Source: Paramecium tetraurelia
Taxonomy: Eukaryota; Ciliophora; Oligohymenophorea; Peniculida; Parameciidae
NCBI RefSeq assembly: GCF_000165425.1
Contig: NW_001799030.1
Location: 1 to 64,000, forward strand
Length of the DNA stretch: 64,000 nt
Direction: 5' to 3'
The notes under the pieces were generated by a model. It saw nothing but the letters and a program-made list of their open reading frames with translations. It did not search any database and was not told the DNA's origin. This document shows positions 38,085-50,221 of this stretch, piece after piece. How positions within the stretch are numbered: position 1 is the first letter of the stretch; each line of letters opens with the position of its first letter. Both the position numbers and the translations under genes were made by a program.

Positions 38085-39625
38085 ATGATGAATAATGACA
38101 TCATATTTATGAATATCATATTATTCGCAGTGTTGTTATTTGTGAGAGCAGATCACATACCAGAATTTAAGGCTGCCCTAGATTTCAATCAACTTAATAG
38201 CTTCAAGCAACATGTCCTTAAGCCAATTATAGGTCTTATCTAGGGGGCTCATCTCCCACTTGATATACAGTTAAATCAATCAATCCCCCTTATTGGTTAA
38301 GTGGAACTAGACATCAATGAAGTTTATTTATAAGAACTCACTCTCAATTGGGATGATACGTTTATCATGCCTTATCAAAATAGAGAAGATTCAATAATCT
38401 TACAAATGAGATCGGCAAATATCACAGTTGAAGCCTATGCTAGATTAGCCTTTGGAGGATGGTCAATGTTAAATACAGGCACTGTATTTAAGTTGTAGAA
38501 CCTGGATTTCAGCTTAGTCATTCAATTTGATCCCACCACATCCAAAAGATCATGGGTAAGAAACTTAAATATTTTAAGGGTTTCAAACCAATTATCAAAT
38601 ATGTCGACATTGCCTTATCACGCATGCAATTCATCATGGATAATATCATCATACCTCCTCAAGCTGGTATCAATGCCCTTATTGATCTTCTCACTCCCAT
38701 GATTGTGAAACAAACAAAAAAGATGATTCTCCAAGTTGCTTCACCAGCACTCGGGTTGTTATCGTAAAATCAAAGGTTACAACTGGCCCAACAATTCGGT
38801 GATTACATGTATTAATTCCAAATCACCTTCACTCAACCACCTAGTGTGATCTATGGAGAAACTACCTTCATGAGTCTTTAATTGGATATTCAAATAGAAA
38901 ATGTGGACACTGGCAATGGCTGTCCCATCTTCGATACTGGCAGCTTACCAAATCGAGTGAACTCCCATTAAGCCTTGGAACTCATCGTTGGTGGTAACAT
39001 TATCGACCAATTGCTTTGGCTATTGATAGACAGCAATATGTTGGATCTCACCATAGACAACTCCAGTTTGGAAAACATCGACTTGCCAATTTCATTAACT
39101 ACAAATGGAATGAAACTTATCATCCCTGATTTCTATGAGGCATACGGAGCCGATAAAGGCATCTATATACGTATGTATGGAAAGACAGCTGAATAATAAA
39201 TGTATATCAGAAGTGGTAGATTACTCGGAGCCATGACTGTTATGTTGGACTTCATTGTCGATACTGATTCTAGTAATTACCCAAAAAACAAGAGTAGTTG
39301 CGAATCATGTGTAATTGCTTATACTGCCGAAGTCCAATTGGGTCTCATGATCACACTCTACAATAAGTCACCAGAACTCTTTGCAGCTTCAGTCATGCTT
39401 GTCAAGATTATAGACATTGATTAAACTTCAGGGGAACTCTTGACAGTTCAATAGTTAAGCATCATGCAAACACTAAACTCTCTTGTTGGTGCTCTTCTTC
39501 CTACAATCAATCAAGATCTTAACAAAGGCATAGAAAATCCCTTTGTTGGATTTTTTGGACTCAAAGAAATTGATATCACAATGGGGGATAGTTTCATGTC
39601 TTTAGGAGTAGTACTTAATGATTGA
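38085..39625 (+). CDS. BPI/LBP/CETP-family secreted lipid-binding protein
   Basis: Two exons (38085-38555, 38579-39625; 23-nt intron) give 505 aa, close to the usual length for this family. A hydrophobic signal peptide lies at residues ~9-24 (a shorter start at 38109 is possible). The body shows the amphipathic beta pattern of a BPI barrel, with blocks such as PLIGQVELDI, a central LSRMQFIMDNIIIPP segment and a second barrel with DLPISLTTNGMKLIIP. By family it would bind lipids or lipopolysaccharide outside the cell or in vacuoles; ciliates feed on bacteria, so a role with bacterial lipids is plausible but inferred. Confidence 0.78.
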
Positions 39626-40546
39626 TGAAATAAATAGCATATACAAAAACATTAATTTTAAGATTGTTTCTAGATATTTTAATAATATAGAATAACTAAG
39701 CAATATTATAGAAATAGTATTAATCGCCATCTAAATCTTTCACTTTGTAGTTAGTTCTGAATTGTCCATTTCTATTTTAGCAACTTCAATAGATGAAGGA
39801 ATTCATTTCAATATAAAATATATATATCTTATATATATTTTTATTGATATAGAAGAAATTATAGTATGGTTTTTTAATTTTCTTGAAGAATACAATAATA
39901 CATTATTTTCTGTGACTTAATTGCACTTTATTATTGTATAAAATATTTGTGAATAGCAATTTGCATATATTATTGCTATAGAAAAAATATTAATGGAATT
40001 AAAAATATCTCAATATTTTATCAATTTTAATATGGTTATAATAGAATCAAATTATTTTTATTTACTGAGCTCTAAGCGCTTAGTCATCTGCAAATAGTCA
40101 TTAGCTCATATCCCTAATCTTTCAAACGGCCATGCAAATTTCCTTATTGATTCATATTCGAACATTCAATAGTAATAGAAGGTGCAGAACAACTCTAGAT
40201 TTTCCAACAATATAACCTTATATATTTGTTGTTTAAAATGAAATAGTTATTATGAAGCTGCTTAATCATGTATGAATCCCATCAAGATCCTTTTTGATAC
40301 AACATTTCCAGCCTGATATTTATGATTCCTTGCTATTTTTATTTTTTTGTAAGTCACCAAAATCGATATAAGATATCTTAGCTTGATTTAATACTCGTTA
40401 ATGAATTAGTGCCATTCTTATATTCAAATCACTTTGATATTATTGCTCATCCTACAAGTTCATTAATTTGGCATTGTCCAATTTTAGTATATTTTAAAAG
40501 TTATGCGGATTATAAATTGATAGGGATATAAATTGCAATAAAATAA
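39626..40546. other. Intergenic AT-rich region
   Basis: About 920 bp between convergent genes, longer than most spacers in this window. Contains AT runs and one short perfect palindrome (TAAGCGCTTA, near 40073). No coding, RNA or repeat feature supported. Confidence 0.45.
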
Positions 40547-41504
40547 TCAGTCTTAATATTATTATATTCTATCATAAACTTCTCTTTACACTATTTCTAG
40601 TGTAGATTAATCCAATTCTTTTAGAAGAGATAGTATTGCGCATAAGATGTTAGAGTTTCTTTCTTCCTCTGCATATTGTTATCTGATGATCTGTCTTTAG
40701 TATTATTGGGGTTGCTACTATTATAAGTAGATTTGTGATTATTGCTATTGCTAAATCGATGACTGATATTGTTGTTATTGTTGTTGTTGCAAGTACTATT
40801 GTTATTATTATTGTTGTTCTCTTTCTCTACCTGCCTGTTATTGTTGTTATGGGTAGTATTGTTACGGTTATTGTGGCTAATGATATGGTTGCTATTACTA
40901 TATGGATTGTCGTTATTGATTTTGTAATTATTCTCGTTAATTTGAATATCTTCCACCGCCATTATTTGGAGAATATTGATTTGGTTTGGTTACTTCTACA
41001 TGTTGTGCTATTTCTTCATCTGATTTTTGTGATGACTTTGTTGGAGGACTCTATGAAATTCCATATTGCAATTATATTTAGGCGTTTGCTCTATCTTGTT
41101 GGCTGATAACAACGTCGTCCAATTTTTCAAGTGTTGAAGAATTGCAAATCACAGCCTCTCTATAATTTGGATGGTCCGCAATTGGATTTTCTAATGTTTG
41201 AGAGAATTGTACCTTGAAGCCACAAGACTTTCAATTTAGGTAATTGTTATAGGAATTGCAATTCTGTAATACTTGATATGTTGTTCTTCCTCAGGTACAA
41301 TTCCTTAATGTTCTTGCATTTGGCGATGTCGGCGAGCGTGGTAATCCTATTCACTGACAAAGAAAGAACTTCAAGTTGAGGGAGTCTTTCAATGATTGAG
41401 ATATCGTCAAGGTCATTGCCCCATAAGTTCAGTGATTTGATACTATACAAAGCCTCAGTCTTAGCCTTCTAGGCGATTAGTGTTTAAGTTAGTGGTTTAG
41501 ACAT
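40547..41504 (-). CDS. CFAP410: CFAP410 (C21orf2) with long polyglutamine region
   Basis: Two exons (41504-41213, 41190-40547; 22-nt intron) give 311 aa. The N-terminus has leucine-rich repeats that follow CFAP410 closely: SLNLWGNDLDDIS, LEVLSLSVNRITTL, IKELYLRKNNI, LKVLWLQENPI, ADHPNYRE. The C-terminal helix NILCAILSLLKELDQ resembles the CFAP410 C-terminal oligomerisation helix. Between them (~150-260) lies a region of more than 50 Gln residues, written with CAA, TAA, TAG and CAG. CFAP410 works with NEK1 in cilium formation and DNA repair in mammals. The minus-strand ORF rich in Asn and the plus-strand Val/Ile-rich ORF here are shadows of this gene. Confidence 0.92.
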
Positions 41505-41536
41505 AGTTTGTGATAGTTATATTAATAAATTAATAA

Positions 41537-44500
41537 TCAATTTTACAATTTACCAATAATTTCTTCTAAAGATATCCCTTCACTTTGATTCAAAATTTAC
41601 TAAAATTAAGTAACCCTATCTTGCATGTCCTAATCAAGCTTATTTCTCATGAATTCCATGGTTTAGCCAATTAATTCGCATAAGACCTAGACGTCCTATT
41701 TAGAGATAAAGTTCTATAATTGCTCAAAATCAGAATCAAGTTAAGGATGCACAAACTTAAGATTTAATGAATATTCAAAGCAATTCAATTTTACTTTTCC
41801 ATCCTTTAAATATATGAATTCTAATGGTATTTATTATAGATATATTTAATGTGCATGAATTTACTTTAGAATCTAAGCGATACTTAAGTAAAAAGGATTC
41901 CACAAGATCATTCCAGTTGATTATATCTTTTGTGCATTTTCAACCCAAAAATTAAAAGTAATATGCATTACACTTTAATCAATTTACTCACAATTTAATT
42001 CGAAATCAACAAGTTTCATTACGAAATCTTGTTCATTCAATATTACCCAATTTATGAATTACTTCATTCTTGATATGATTTCTATGAAACTCTCACATGA
42101 AGCCTTATGAGAAATTATTTCATAGCGTTAACAAACATTTTCTAATTTTTTTGATTAAAAATTATTTGTATATTTAATGAACTATTTCATTACTTTTAGA
42201 AATGTTTAAATTGGTTTCATTTATTCTTTATCCTTATTATATTCAATTTGATTGAATAGCATTTCGATTAAGTTTCTTACTTTAGGATTTCTTATTTAAT
42301 ATTGATACAGAAATAGCCTCTTTAGAACCAATACAAAAGAGATTCTGATGGCTATAGGTTATGTGCAATCTCTAATCAAATCTTTTATGATTTCATTTTA
42401 AATATTTTGTATTGCAGCTAAATGATGTACATAAAACTATTCATTACCCCCTATGATTTGATAGGGATCAAATCCTTAAAATGGAGTGAAACCAGAAAAA
42501 TAATAGAATAATGACACTCCAAATGAGTACACATCATTCTTTCTACTCTAATAATTGCTGTTTATTAATTCAGGATCTCTGTATGAAATACTCATTTAAT
42601 TTGACCGATCCCCTAGATACTAAGACTTATAAGAATATTTGGACAATCCAAAATCAATAATAACAGGATTATTCTTAGAATCAACTAAAACATTTTCAGG
42701 TTTCAGATCTAGATGCAGCAATCTTCTTTCAAATTATAATGCTGCAAGTCCTAATGATAGTTTGTAAATGAATTTCATCTTATCTTCTTCGCCCCAATCC
42801 TTCACCACCTAGTTATTATTATAAACTTTTGTGACTAGAAAAATTTTTATAATTTTTTATTAACCCAATTCTTCAAAGTAAAGTCCTAATTGTTCAATTT
42901 TTAGACAATATTTAATCTTAGAAACAGTGTTGTCGCAAAGGATGCAGATTTCTTAAAGAATATTTTCAAGTCTAGATTTCTCATCATCAGTCATGGAGTC
43001 TTCTGAGTCTTTAAAATCAAACGAGATCACTTTTGCAGCATAAGATTAACATTAAAAATTGAATTTGTAGATTTAACCATTTCCTCCTTAACCAATCTTC
43101 TATTACTCTAAATCATTATTATTAATTAATTCATAGATTTCACATTTTAGAAAATGAGTTTTTTTTACGAATTCATCTAATAGCTATAATAATTGTGAAT
43201 CCTATTCCCATCTTAATTTAAATTTCAGGACACTATAAAATAGTTTAATGTCTTATCTAATTGGGAGATTCAATTTCAATTTTGATTTAAAATATTCATC
43301 CTGCTGAGTAAAATCGGTAAATAATTCAGATTCACTTAAATTAGAGGATTTTCTTGAAAACTTTTCTGATTTGGTCAGCTCTGAAGGTAAAGGTTATAAA
43401 TTCTGAAGGTACTTATTAGCAATTTAATACTACTCTTTATTTTTAGCTATTTCTTTAAAATAATTTATAGAATTTTCATGAAGGCTTTATTTTTCAAAAT
43501 TACCCAGCAATACACTTTTATTTTAAATCATTTAGTCTTCTTGGGTCTTTATCAGAATTGCACAATTCAATTTACTGTTGGAACTGCTTAATTATGTATA
43601 GGCTTCGATGGCTTCTTCAATTTTACCTTAATAATCTAAAATCTATGCCATTATTTCATGATTCTTTGTTTACAATGCCAACTTAAAAGCTTCCTCAAAA
43701 TCATGTATAAAAATGTAAAGCTATGGTTTCAAATTCAAAGCAAAGAAATTCTTTTATGCAAGTAAAACTCTCAGCAGTGGATACAGATTGAGATTCAAAT
43801 ATTGTAACACACAAATATCTCTATGGCGAACTAAAGCATTTATTATAAGCATTTCCTCTACAGCCCTGTAGTAGCTTTTAATTTCTATACATTAATATAA
43901 CCTATCTTTAGGAGAGTTAAAAATGGAAGTGATGTTTGAAAAAAAATTGGAACTCTTTCGCTTGATGTCTTGTCTCTCCTAACATATTGATTCAGTCTTA
44001 TTCAGTATAAATTCTAATTGTTTCTTCCCTTCATTGTCCTTAAATATGATTTCTTGTTAATCAGCAAGTTTCCAGAATTAGTATTACAGCAAAGTAAAAT
44101 ATCTTTTTTAGTTGCTACTATTACTTTATAGGATGATTGGAGCAATTTGGCCCTTGATATATGTTCTCAATTTAGAGGAATTTTTATAGACGCTCATCAA
44201 CAGTTACAGAAATATACATTGATGGTAGATTTACCTATTCTTCGGTTAATAGAAGTTTATGCCTTAATTTTGGTGTCGCAATATTTAGATGCCTAAGTTT
44301 TTGAGTTTCTTCTGTAATCCATCAATCTCTCCTTACAAAAATTTGATTTTACAAATCTTAAAAGTGATGTAGATGCTATATTTTTCTCTATTTTAATGAT
44401 ATTTTGTTTGATTTTGCAACTTTTTATAAAATTTTAGAGCATATTCCCAGAGTCTTAATTTTGATAAGCATTTTCCAACCAATAGCAGTTTCAAAAAAAG

Positions 44501-45394
44501 ATTATCCTAAATATCTGATAGATCCATAATTTGATTCAACAAAGACTCTTACACAGAAGGTCTCTTGGAATAAAAGAAATTTTGAAATTGTTTATGATCC
44601 AATTGAATCAAACCGAAAATAACAATACCTGCTAACTCATTATGAAATGTTTCAGTTAAATAACCATAATTGTAGTTCTTTTCTATAAATGAGATAGCCA
44701 CTTTCATTTTTGAATCTTCAATTGAGGATTGAATCATTCCTCTATCCCTCTACGATAAAAATTGATAAGAATTAGTAATGATCTACTATCTTTTTTGGAG
44801 TTTGAGATCGTAAAAAATATCCTATGTTTGGGTCTAACTAATGGCAAATGGATAGTAATCCCAATAGAACATTTAATTTAATAATTCGAGCAATTTTTGA
44901 GTACTAACAATCAAATTTACTACTTCCTCCAAAGTGGTAAATTGGACTTACTTAAATTTATTTATTAAGGTATTCTACAACTTTCCAAAATACTCCTAGG
45001 CTGAAGGATCATAATTACACTTCTAAGCCACAAACGTTAAAAACATTCCCCATTCGTTCTCATTGTCTAGATTTATACATTTATTTATATCCAAATTTTA
45101 GCCAATCACAAAAAGTAAAAACCAAGGAATCACTTATATTAGTTATTAAGTATTATTTAATTCGATTTCACTTAAAGGAATAAATATAGTTTTAGCAATT
45201 TGGTTATTCAACTCTTACTCAGAATAATTATACACTTTTATTATTTCATAATAAGAATCATCAAATATTACGGTGTACAATAAAGTAGCGATTTTTTAAT
45301 TTTCGTGACTTACCATTTAACTTATTCGTTTTTAGAGATGGGAGAAATACTTCTGTTACAAATTTTCAATCCTTTACTATCGATCTTAATCCAT
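41537..45394 (-). CDS. Large protein kinase with long helical N-terminal region
   Basis: Introns at 44312-44336 (25), 44193-44217 (25), 44103-44124 (22) and 42835-42864 (30 nt); total 3756 nt, 1251 aa. Residues 1-700 are helical with TPR-like alternation of small and aromatic residues. The kinase core follows: GQGGNGQIY (~742), AAKVI, HLDLKPENVLV (~855), IIDFGLS, SYRDPE and a DVYSFG helix. HRD is HLD here, as in the neighbouring CaMKK-like kinase's HMD; the catalytic Asp, Lys and DFG are kept. About 300 further helical residues follow the core. Function unknown; the long solenoid suggests scaffolding. Confidence 0.83.
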
Positions 45395-45444
45395 TTAGTA
45401 ATTTAATTATTAAATATAATAGTGTTGAATTTTCATAGAATATT

Positions 45445-47325
45445 TCAAGCTATGTGAGAAGGAGGTTTCCAAACAGGAGGATACAGAAACTATTTAATTT
45501 AATTAACAACCTTCTATATGAAAAACTATTTACATCATGACTCCAAAGCTTGGTATATTTAGTTGGACTTAATTTTAGTTTATTCATTTTTAAAGCCCAT
45601 AAATTTTATTCCTTTTATGACAATAGCACTTGCTTATTCCTTTTACTCCTACCTTGCACTGATCGATTTGACTGCCCCCGTCCATACCCTTATATTCTCT
45701 CCGTGTTATGAAAACTGTTGATGCCCTTCGCCTTTGGAGATCCTGACAATCCGACACTTTGGAAGTGAGCACTATTTTTACTACTCTAATCTTGGAATGA
45801 GTGATTAATATTGTATTGAGTTGGATGTTTCTTATTCATGTTCAATTTAGGCAAAAATTATTTTTTGGATTCAGTTTAGATAGCAACACTTGAACTATGT
45901 TACCTCTATGTCATTTCCAAAGATTAAACTTGTAGCTCCTAATCCAATAGACTCAACAAATCAAATTATTTTTGAAGTATAGGTTGTTTTGGATGGAATT
46001 ACATATCATGATGACTAGTATTATGGGAGATATTTTGAGCTACAGTCTCCGCTTTAGACCCAAAAATATCCTTTTAGAATTGATCTCCAATCGCATCCAA
46101 ATCAGGCTCTTCAGCTATTCTTGATTATATTTCCTAGTTGTCTATTATCTCTTTAACTCTGTGTTATTAAGGAAAATCATTCAATGAAACCCTAACATTA
46201 TCAAAAGAATCTAGTTAGTTCTACTTCCAATTCCCTTTCAAAATCAATTAATCGTACTAATAAACTCCTTCTCCATCCATCAAACCTTCTCTCCAATACC
46301 CCTTATAAATTGCCTTGTCAGTCCAAACAATCTATCCATATCCACACCTTTTGTCCTCCATAAAATTCCCAGTGTATAGTGTACCATTGGCATATTCAAA
46401 AGTGCCTTCGCCGCATTTCTTATCATTTGCATAATATCCTTTATATCGATTTATCCCATTATTTGTCTAACTTTACCAAGTTCCATATCCATTCCTTAAC
46501 CCGTTATCAAATTCTCCTTGATAATAATTTCCATTGCTCCAATAATACTCCCCTTTTCCATTTGGTTTTCCATTACGATACTCACCATTGTAAGAATCAC
46601 CATTCTCCAAGTACTCCTTACCCAAACCATGCTTCAGGTCGTTGATTACCTCACCCACATATCTATTAATTTTATTAATATTTTGAAATACATGCAGCCA
46701 TTAACATGTAAACAGAATCCATAACATCTTCCATTCTGCCATTGACCCAAATAATAGTCTGAATGAATCCCTTAATACCATCCAATCCCATGCTAATAAA
46801 TTAATTCTCAAACATTACTTTTTTGCCCTAATGCCATTGACCAACGTATTTAAAACTTCTTGACCAAAACACTCCCTCTCCTTAAGGTAATCCATTTACA
46901 TAGTTCCCGTAATAGTATGAATTGTTTTTGAGGACTTCAAATCCTATTCCTTCCTTTTTGTCCCTTTCAAAAGCACCTTCGTACAATTGCAATGTTTATT
47001 TTATTAAGATGCCTTATCCTTATCGAAGTCCGTCAACTATGCTTCCAAAAAATGCTGCGTTTTTATAGAGTTTGATTTTGATATCTTAAGCCTAACTCAA
47101 ATCAAGGATGATCGGCTTATAGTTTTTAAAAAATTCAATCGCATTGTCTTGAGTCGGAAATTCATACTCATTTATTTGATTAGGTATAGGAAACTTGGTC
47201 TTAATTTGCTGAATTAGCATGTGATATTATTGCAGAATTGGGCTTTGATACACCTCTGAAAGTTATTCATAATGCCACTCTTCTAAATCAGGGAATAATA
47301 GCTATATATTGTATTATTTTATCAT
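45445..47325 (-). CDS. MORN-repeat protein
   Basis: Four exons (47325-46819, 46792-46692, 46662-45534, 45513-45445; introns 26, 29 and 20 nt) give 601 aa. Residues ~115-350 carry about ten MORN units, for example YNGEYRNGKPNGKGEYYW and GYGTW, YTGNFMEDKRCGYG. A helical N-terminus precedes them. The last ~200 residues are Gln/Ser-rich and end in YPPVWKPPSHIA. MORN proteins bind membranes or cortical structures; in ciliates many are cortical or basal-body proteins. The C-terminal part looks like a separate small gene if the frame is not followed through, but it is one continuous frame. Confidence 0.85.
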
Positions 47326-47399
47326 TAATATAGATAATGTTAAACTAATCAACAACATCTTTAACAAACGACAGATGTTGTCATACCATAAGAAATATA

Positions 47400-48120
47400 C
47401 TATAATAAAATTCTATAACTTGGTATTGCTTCACCTCAATTCATAGGACAGAGCCAATGTTAATTTCGGGTATGACTTCTTAGCATCCATACAAAAACTT
47501 AAATTTTCTTGTCATCGCTCATTCTCTCACTTAAAATTCTTATCCAATGCTTTAAGCTATTTATATTCGCTAGTAACTGGTTCCTTATTTCTAATTCATT
47601 CATAGACATTCTATATTTGACCATTCAAATTCAAATCCTACTTATCTGATATCTAAGTATCTTCTCTTTACTTAAAATTTCAAACCTCCAAGAAATTGAA
47701 ATAAAAGGACACTAAGATAAGTTTACACTTAATTCTCACTTTCCTATACTTCTAATTCATTGTCTGAGACACATTTTCCACATATTGCTCTAAAATTCAA
47801 AAATTTTTTCTCTTCACACTATTTTCCAAAGTGTTTTTGTTACTAATCCAATTCAATGAGTTTCAATAAATGGCTTTGTAATTCTGATCTAAAGATGTTT
47901 TTAAAGTATTCTGTGTCTGTTGATTCATATTCTTAAAGATTTATTTGATAGAAACTTAAACAATTCTCTTGACTTATTTGAATTAAACTAGTTACAATGT
48001 TGTTTCTCTTGTCCTTTCTCTACTAATTTCCTGTCTCCATTCTGATAAAAGTCTCATAGAGATTATAAAATAAAAACTACTAAATTAATTCTATATTTCT
48101 TTTTCACCATTATTCTCACT
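47400..48120 (-). other. Probable intron-rich gene, partly resolved
   Basis: Minus-strand coding-like sequence. The 3' part can be spliced with a 24-nt intron (about 47588-47611) and a 23-nt intron (about 47520-47542) into a tail containing LKALDKNFKKFKFLYG and ending SVL. The LD..F+ pattern recalls coiled-coil ciliary proteins such as CFAP43/44, but this is weak. Upstream, three frames compete and I could not settle the exons. It may be a real gene or a remnant. Confidence 0.35.
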
Positions 48121-48189
48121 TTTCAATCACAGATGATGCTCATATTTGAACTTTCTTTCTGTTTAGATAGTTTTTACTTGGATATTATA

Positions 48190-48840
48190 CAAAAACCTTA
48201 AGTTAAATAATAATAGAATTAAAAAATTATGAACAGAAATATTCTATTCAAGTGTTAGACGTGTAACCTCATATTAAAGTATGTCTTTGATCTATCGAGT
48301 TTAAATTATCTTAGATTAAAGTCTCAGTTTTTAATTCTGATTTGGATTACTTCCTTTCTGAACATCCTATTATTAAACAATATGATGTATAGAATCCATA
48401 TAATATACCTGTTTTTTAACTTAATGTTGACTTCATTAAGTCAGAATAATGAGGTTGTTATGGAATATTGGCTATATGGACCAAAGCTAGAAAATACTTT
48501 TAGTTAAGACCATATATTTAGAAACTGTGGGTCTTTATTTCATTCTGGTTGCAATAATTAATAGTATTATGGCTTCCCTTAGACTATATTGCAAAGGTGA
48601 TAGCATTTTTCAAATTACACAACGATTTACTTTTTTAAATTTATGAATTTGTTAGAAAAAAATAATAAGATACGCTTTGCATTTTCCTCTAAATAAAGAT
48701 GCAAGAATGTTGTTTACGCTGTACTTTGTTGACAGAAAGTTAAAATGTTAACTAAATGCGTCTAGAAAGAAATAGAATATAATTTTTGTTTTAAATTGAA
48801 TCAAAATGGGTTTAAATCCATCTTTTAAGCAAGAAAATTT
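48190..48840 (+). other. Coding remnant upstream of surface-protein gene
   Basis: Two overlapping plus-strand frames are protein-like (one is broken by a TGA near 48450). No stable gene model found and no family recognised. The last part must hold the promoter of the surface-protein gene at 48859. Confidence 0.3.
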
Positions 48841-48858
48841 CATTATTAAAATTAAAAA

Positions 48859-50019
48859 ATGAAATCATTCATTGTAGTGGTTGCAATTCTTGCCTTAGCA
48901 TCAGCTTAAAGACTTGATATCAACAGCGCTAGCTGTAACAATTACTTAAAGAAGTTTGGGACAGCTAATAATCCTGATGGATCTGGAGCAACAAAACTTG
49001 CATTCACAGGAGATGTTGCATTTGGAACTGGATCCACTGATGTTAAGGTGAACCTTCGGTATTCCGATGTTGACCTTTTCAATGATGCAACATACTTTGG
49101 TCTTGTTCAAGAAGATGGAAAAACAGCAGCTACCACATGTCTTGACCTTAAATTATGGAAATTCACTTCCAACACCTACTCAGATCCAGTTTAAGTTACT
49201 GATCTTCCCATAACCGCATCAAATAACTTTTAAAAATAATGGAGATACTATACATTCACAATTCCAGGAAAGGATTTAGGAACTAGGTTGGTCACAACAA
49301 CTAATTCCAATTAATTTGTGTACAAAGGCTATTATGCTGTTGCTTATTATGCAGCAGGAACCGACCAAGTCTAGTACACATTTTATTTTGAGTTTCAACT
49401 GACTGTCGACAAGTCAAGCGGTGCCTCCGTTGACACTGCATTCAAGCCATTAACTTAAACGTCAACATTAGGATGTACTCCTAATGCAGCTTGTACCACA
49501 AAAGCTGATACAGTTTTAAAATGGTGCACTGATTTAAATTGCACTGCATTTTCGCAGCCCGATTTACATTTAAATGATCAATTCGTTCTCCAATAAGTCG
49601 TTACAACTGCAAATATGAACTATTATTTGACTGGAACTGAAGTCTGGTATACTGGTAATGGATTGAATAAGAAAGCAACAATAGTTTCAGTTAATAATTC
49701 AGTCAAAGGCCAAGTTATTATCTAATTAAAGGCTGAAATTGCTTGGAGAGCAGTCACAATTAAAGTTACCTCTACTTTATCAACAACTTAAACAGGAGCA
49801 AGAAGAATTTTGGTTTAAACTACCTATGACCCAGTAAGTGGTGAAACATAGCAAATTGAATGTATCAAGGCTCAAGGATCAGAAAAATGTCCAACATGCG
49901 AGGAAGAAAAAAATGCAAATGGATATTCCAGCGATACTTGTGTCGATGGAAATGATGATGATGGCTCTAATGGCTATATCTTAGCAGCAGGATTATTTGC
50001 CATGTTTATAATGGTGTGA
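48859..50019 (+). CDS. Secreted, probably GPI-anchored surface protein (family copy A)
   Basis: Intronless frame, 386 aa, ATG 48859, TGA 50017-50019. It begins with a signal peptide (MKSFIVVVAILALASA) followed by a mature start QRLDIN. The body is Thr/Ser/Asn-rich with few Cys; two Cys pairs lie in the middle and one CPTC near the C-terminus. It ends with an acidic linker and a ~17-residue hydrophobic tail at the stop, fitting a GPI signal. Three further copies lie at 56.7-61.7 kb. The intact copy here differs clearly from the near-identical pair in the inverted repeat. No enzyme motif; probably a surface coat protein. Confidence 0.85.
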
Positions 50020-50221
50020 TTATTTTAATTTGAAGCATTATAAACCAACTAATTATTTTTTTTCATTATTTTTTAGAAATATAAAATGTCATAGAAATTA
50101 TGTAACTTACTTAATAAATGTTTAGATTATAAATTATTCAGAAAATCTTCAAACTTTTTTACTGATGGTGGATAAATTATGGAAATGAGTAATCAAATAT
50201 GAGAATTTAAAATTAATATAT

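Noticed and set aside
39626-40546. tRNA or snRNA gene in the long spacer
   Set aside because: No cloverleaf or box A/B pattern could be drawn; the short palindrome TAAGCGCTTA alone is not evidence.
40621-41106. Asn/His-rich ORF on minus and Val/Ile-rich membrane-like ORF on plus strand
   Set aside because: Both are other-frame readings of the Gln codons of CFAP410; the homologous frame runs through them.
45590-45772. Arg/Lys-rich 60-aa minus-strand ORF
   Set aside because: Shadow frame of the MORN gene's C-terminal exon.
45445-45839. A separate small gene starting at ATG 45837-45839
   Set aside because: Its frame continues upstream without a stop into the MORN-repeat gene, so it is the C-terminus of that gene.
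47400-48120. TGA decoded as Trp in this gene
   Set aside because: Two of three in-frame TGA codons fall in plausible short introns, and all other genes use TGA as stop.
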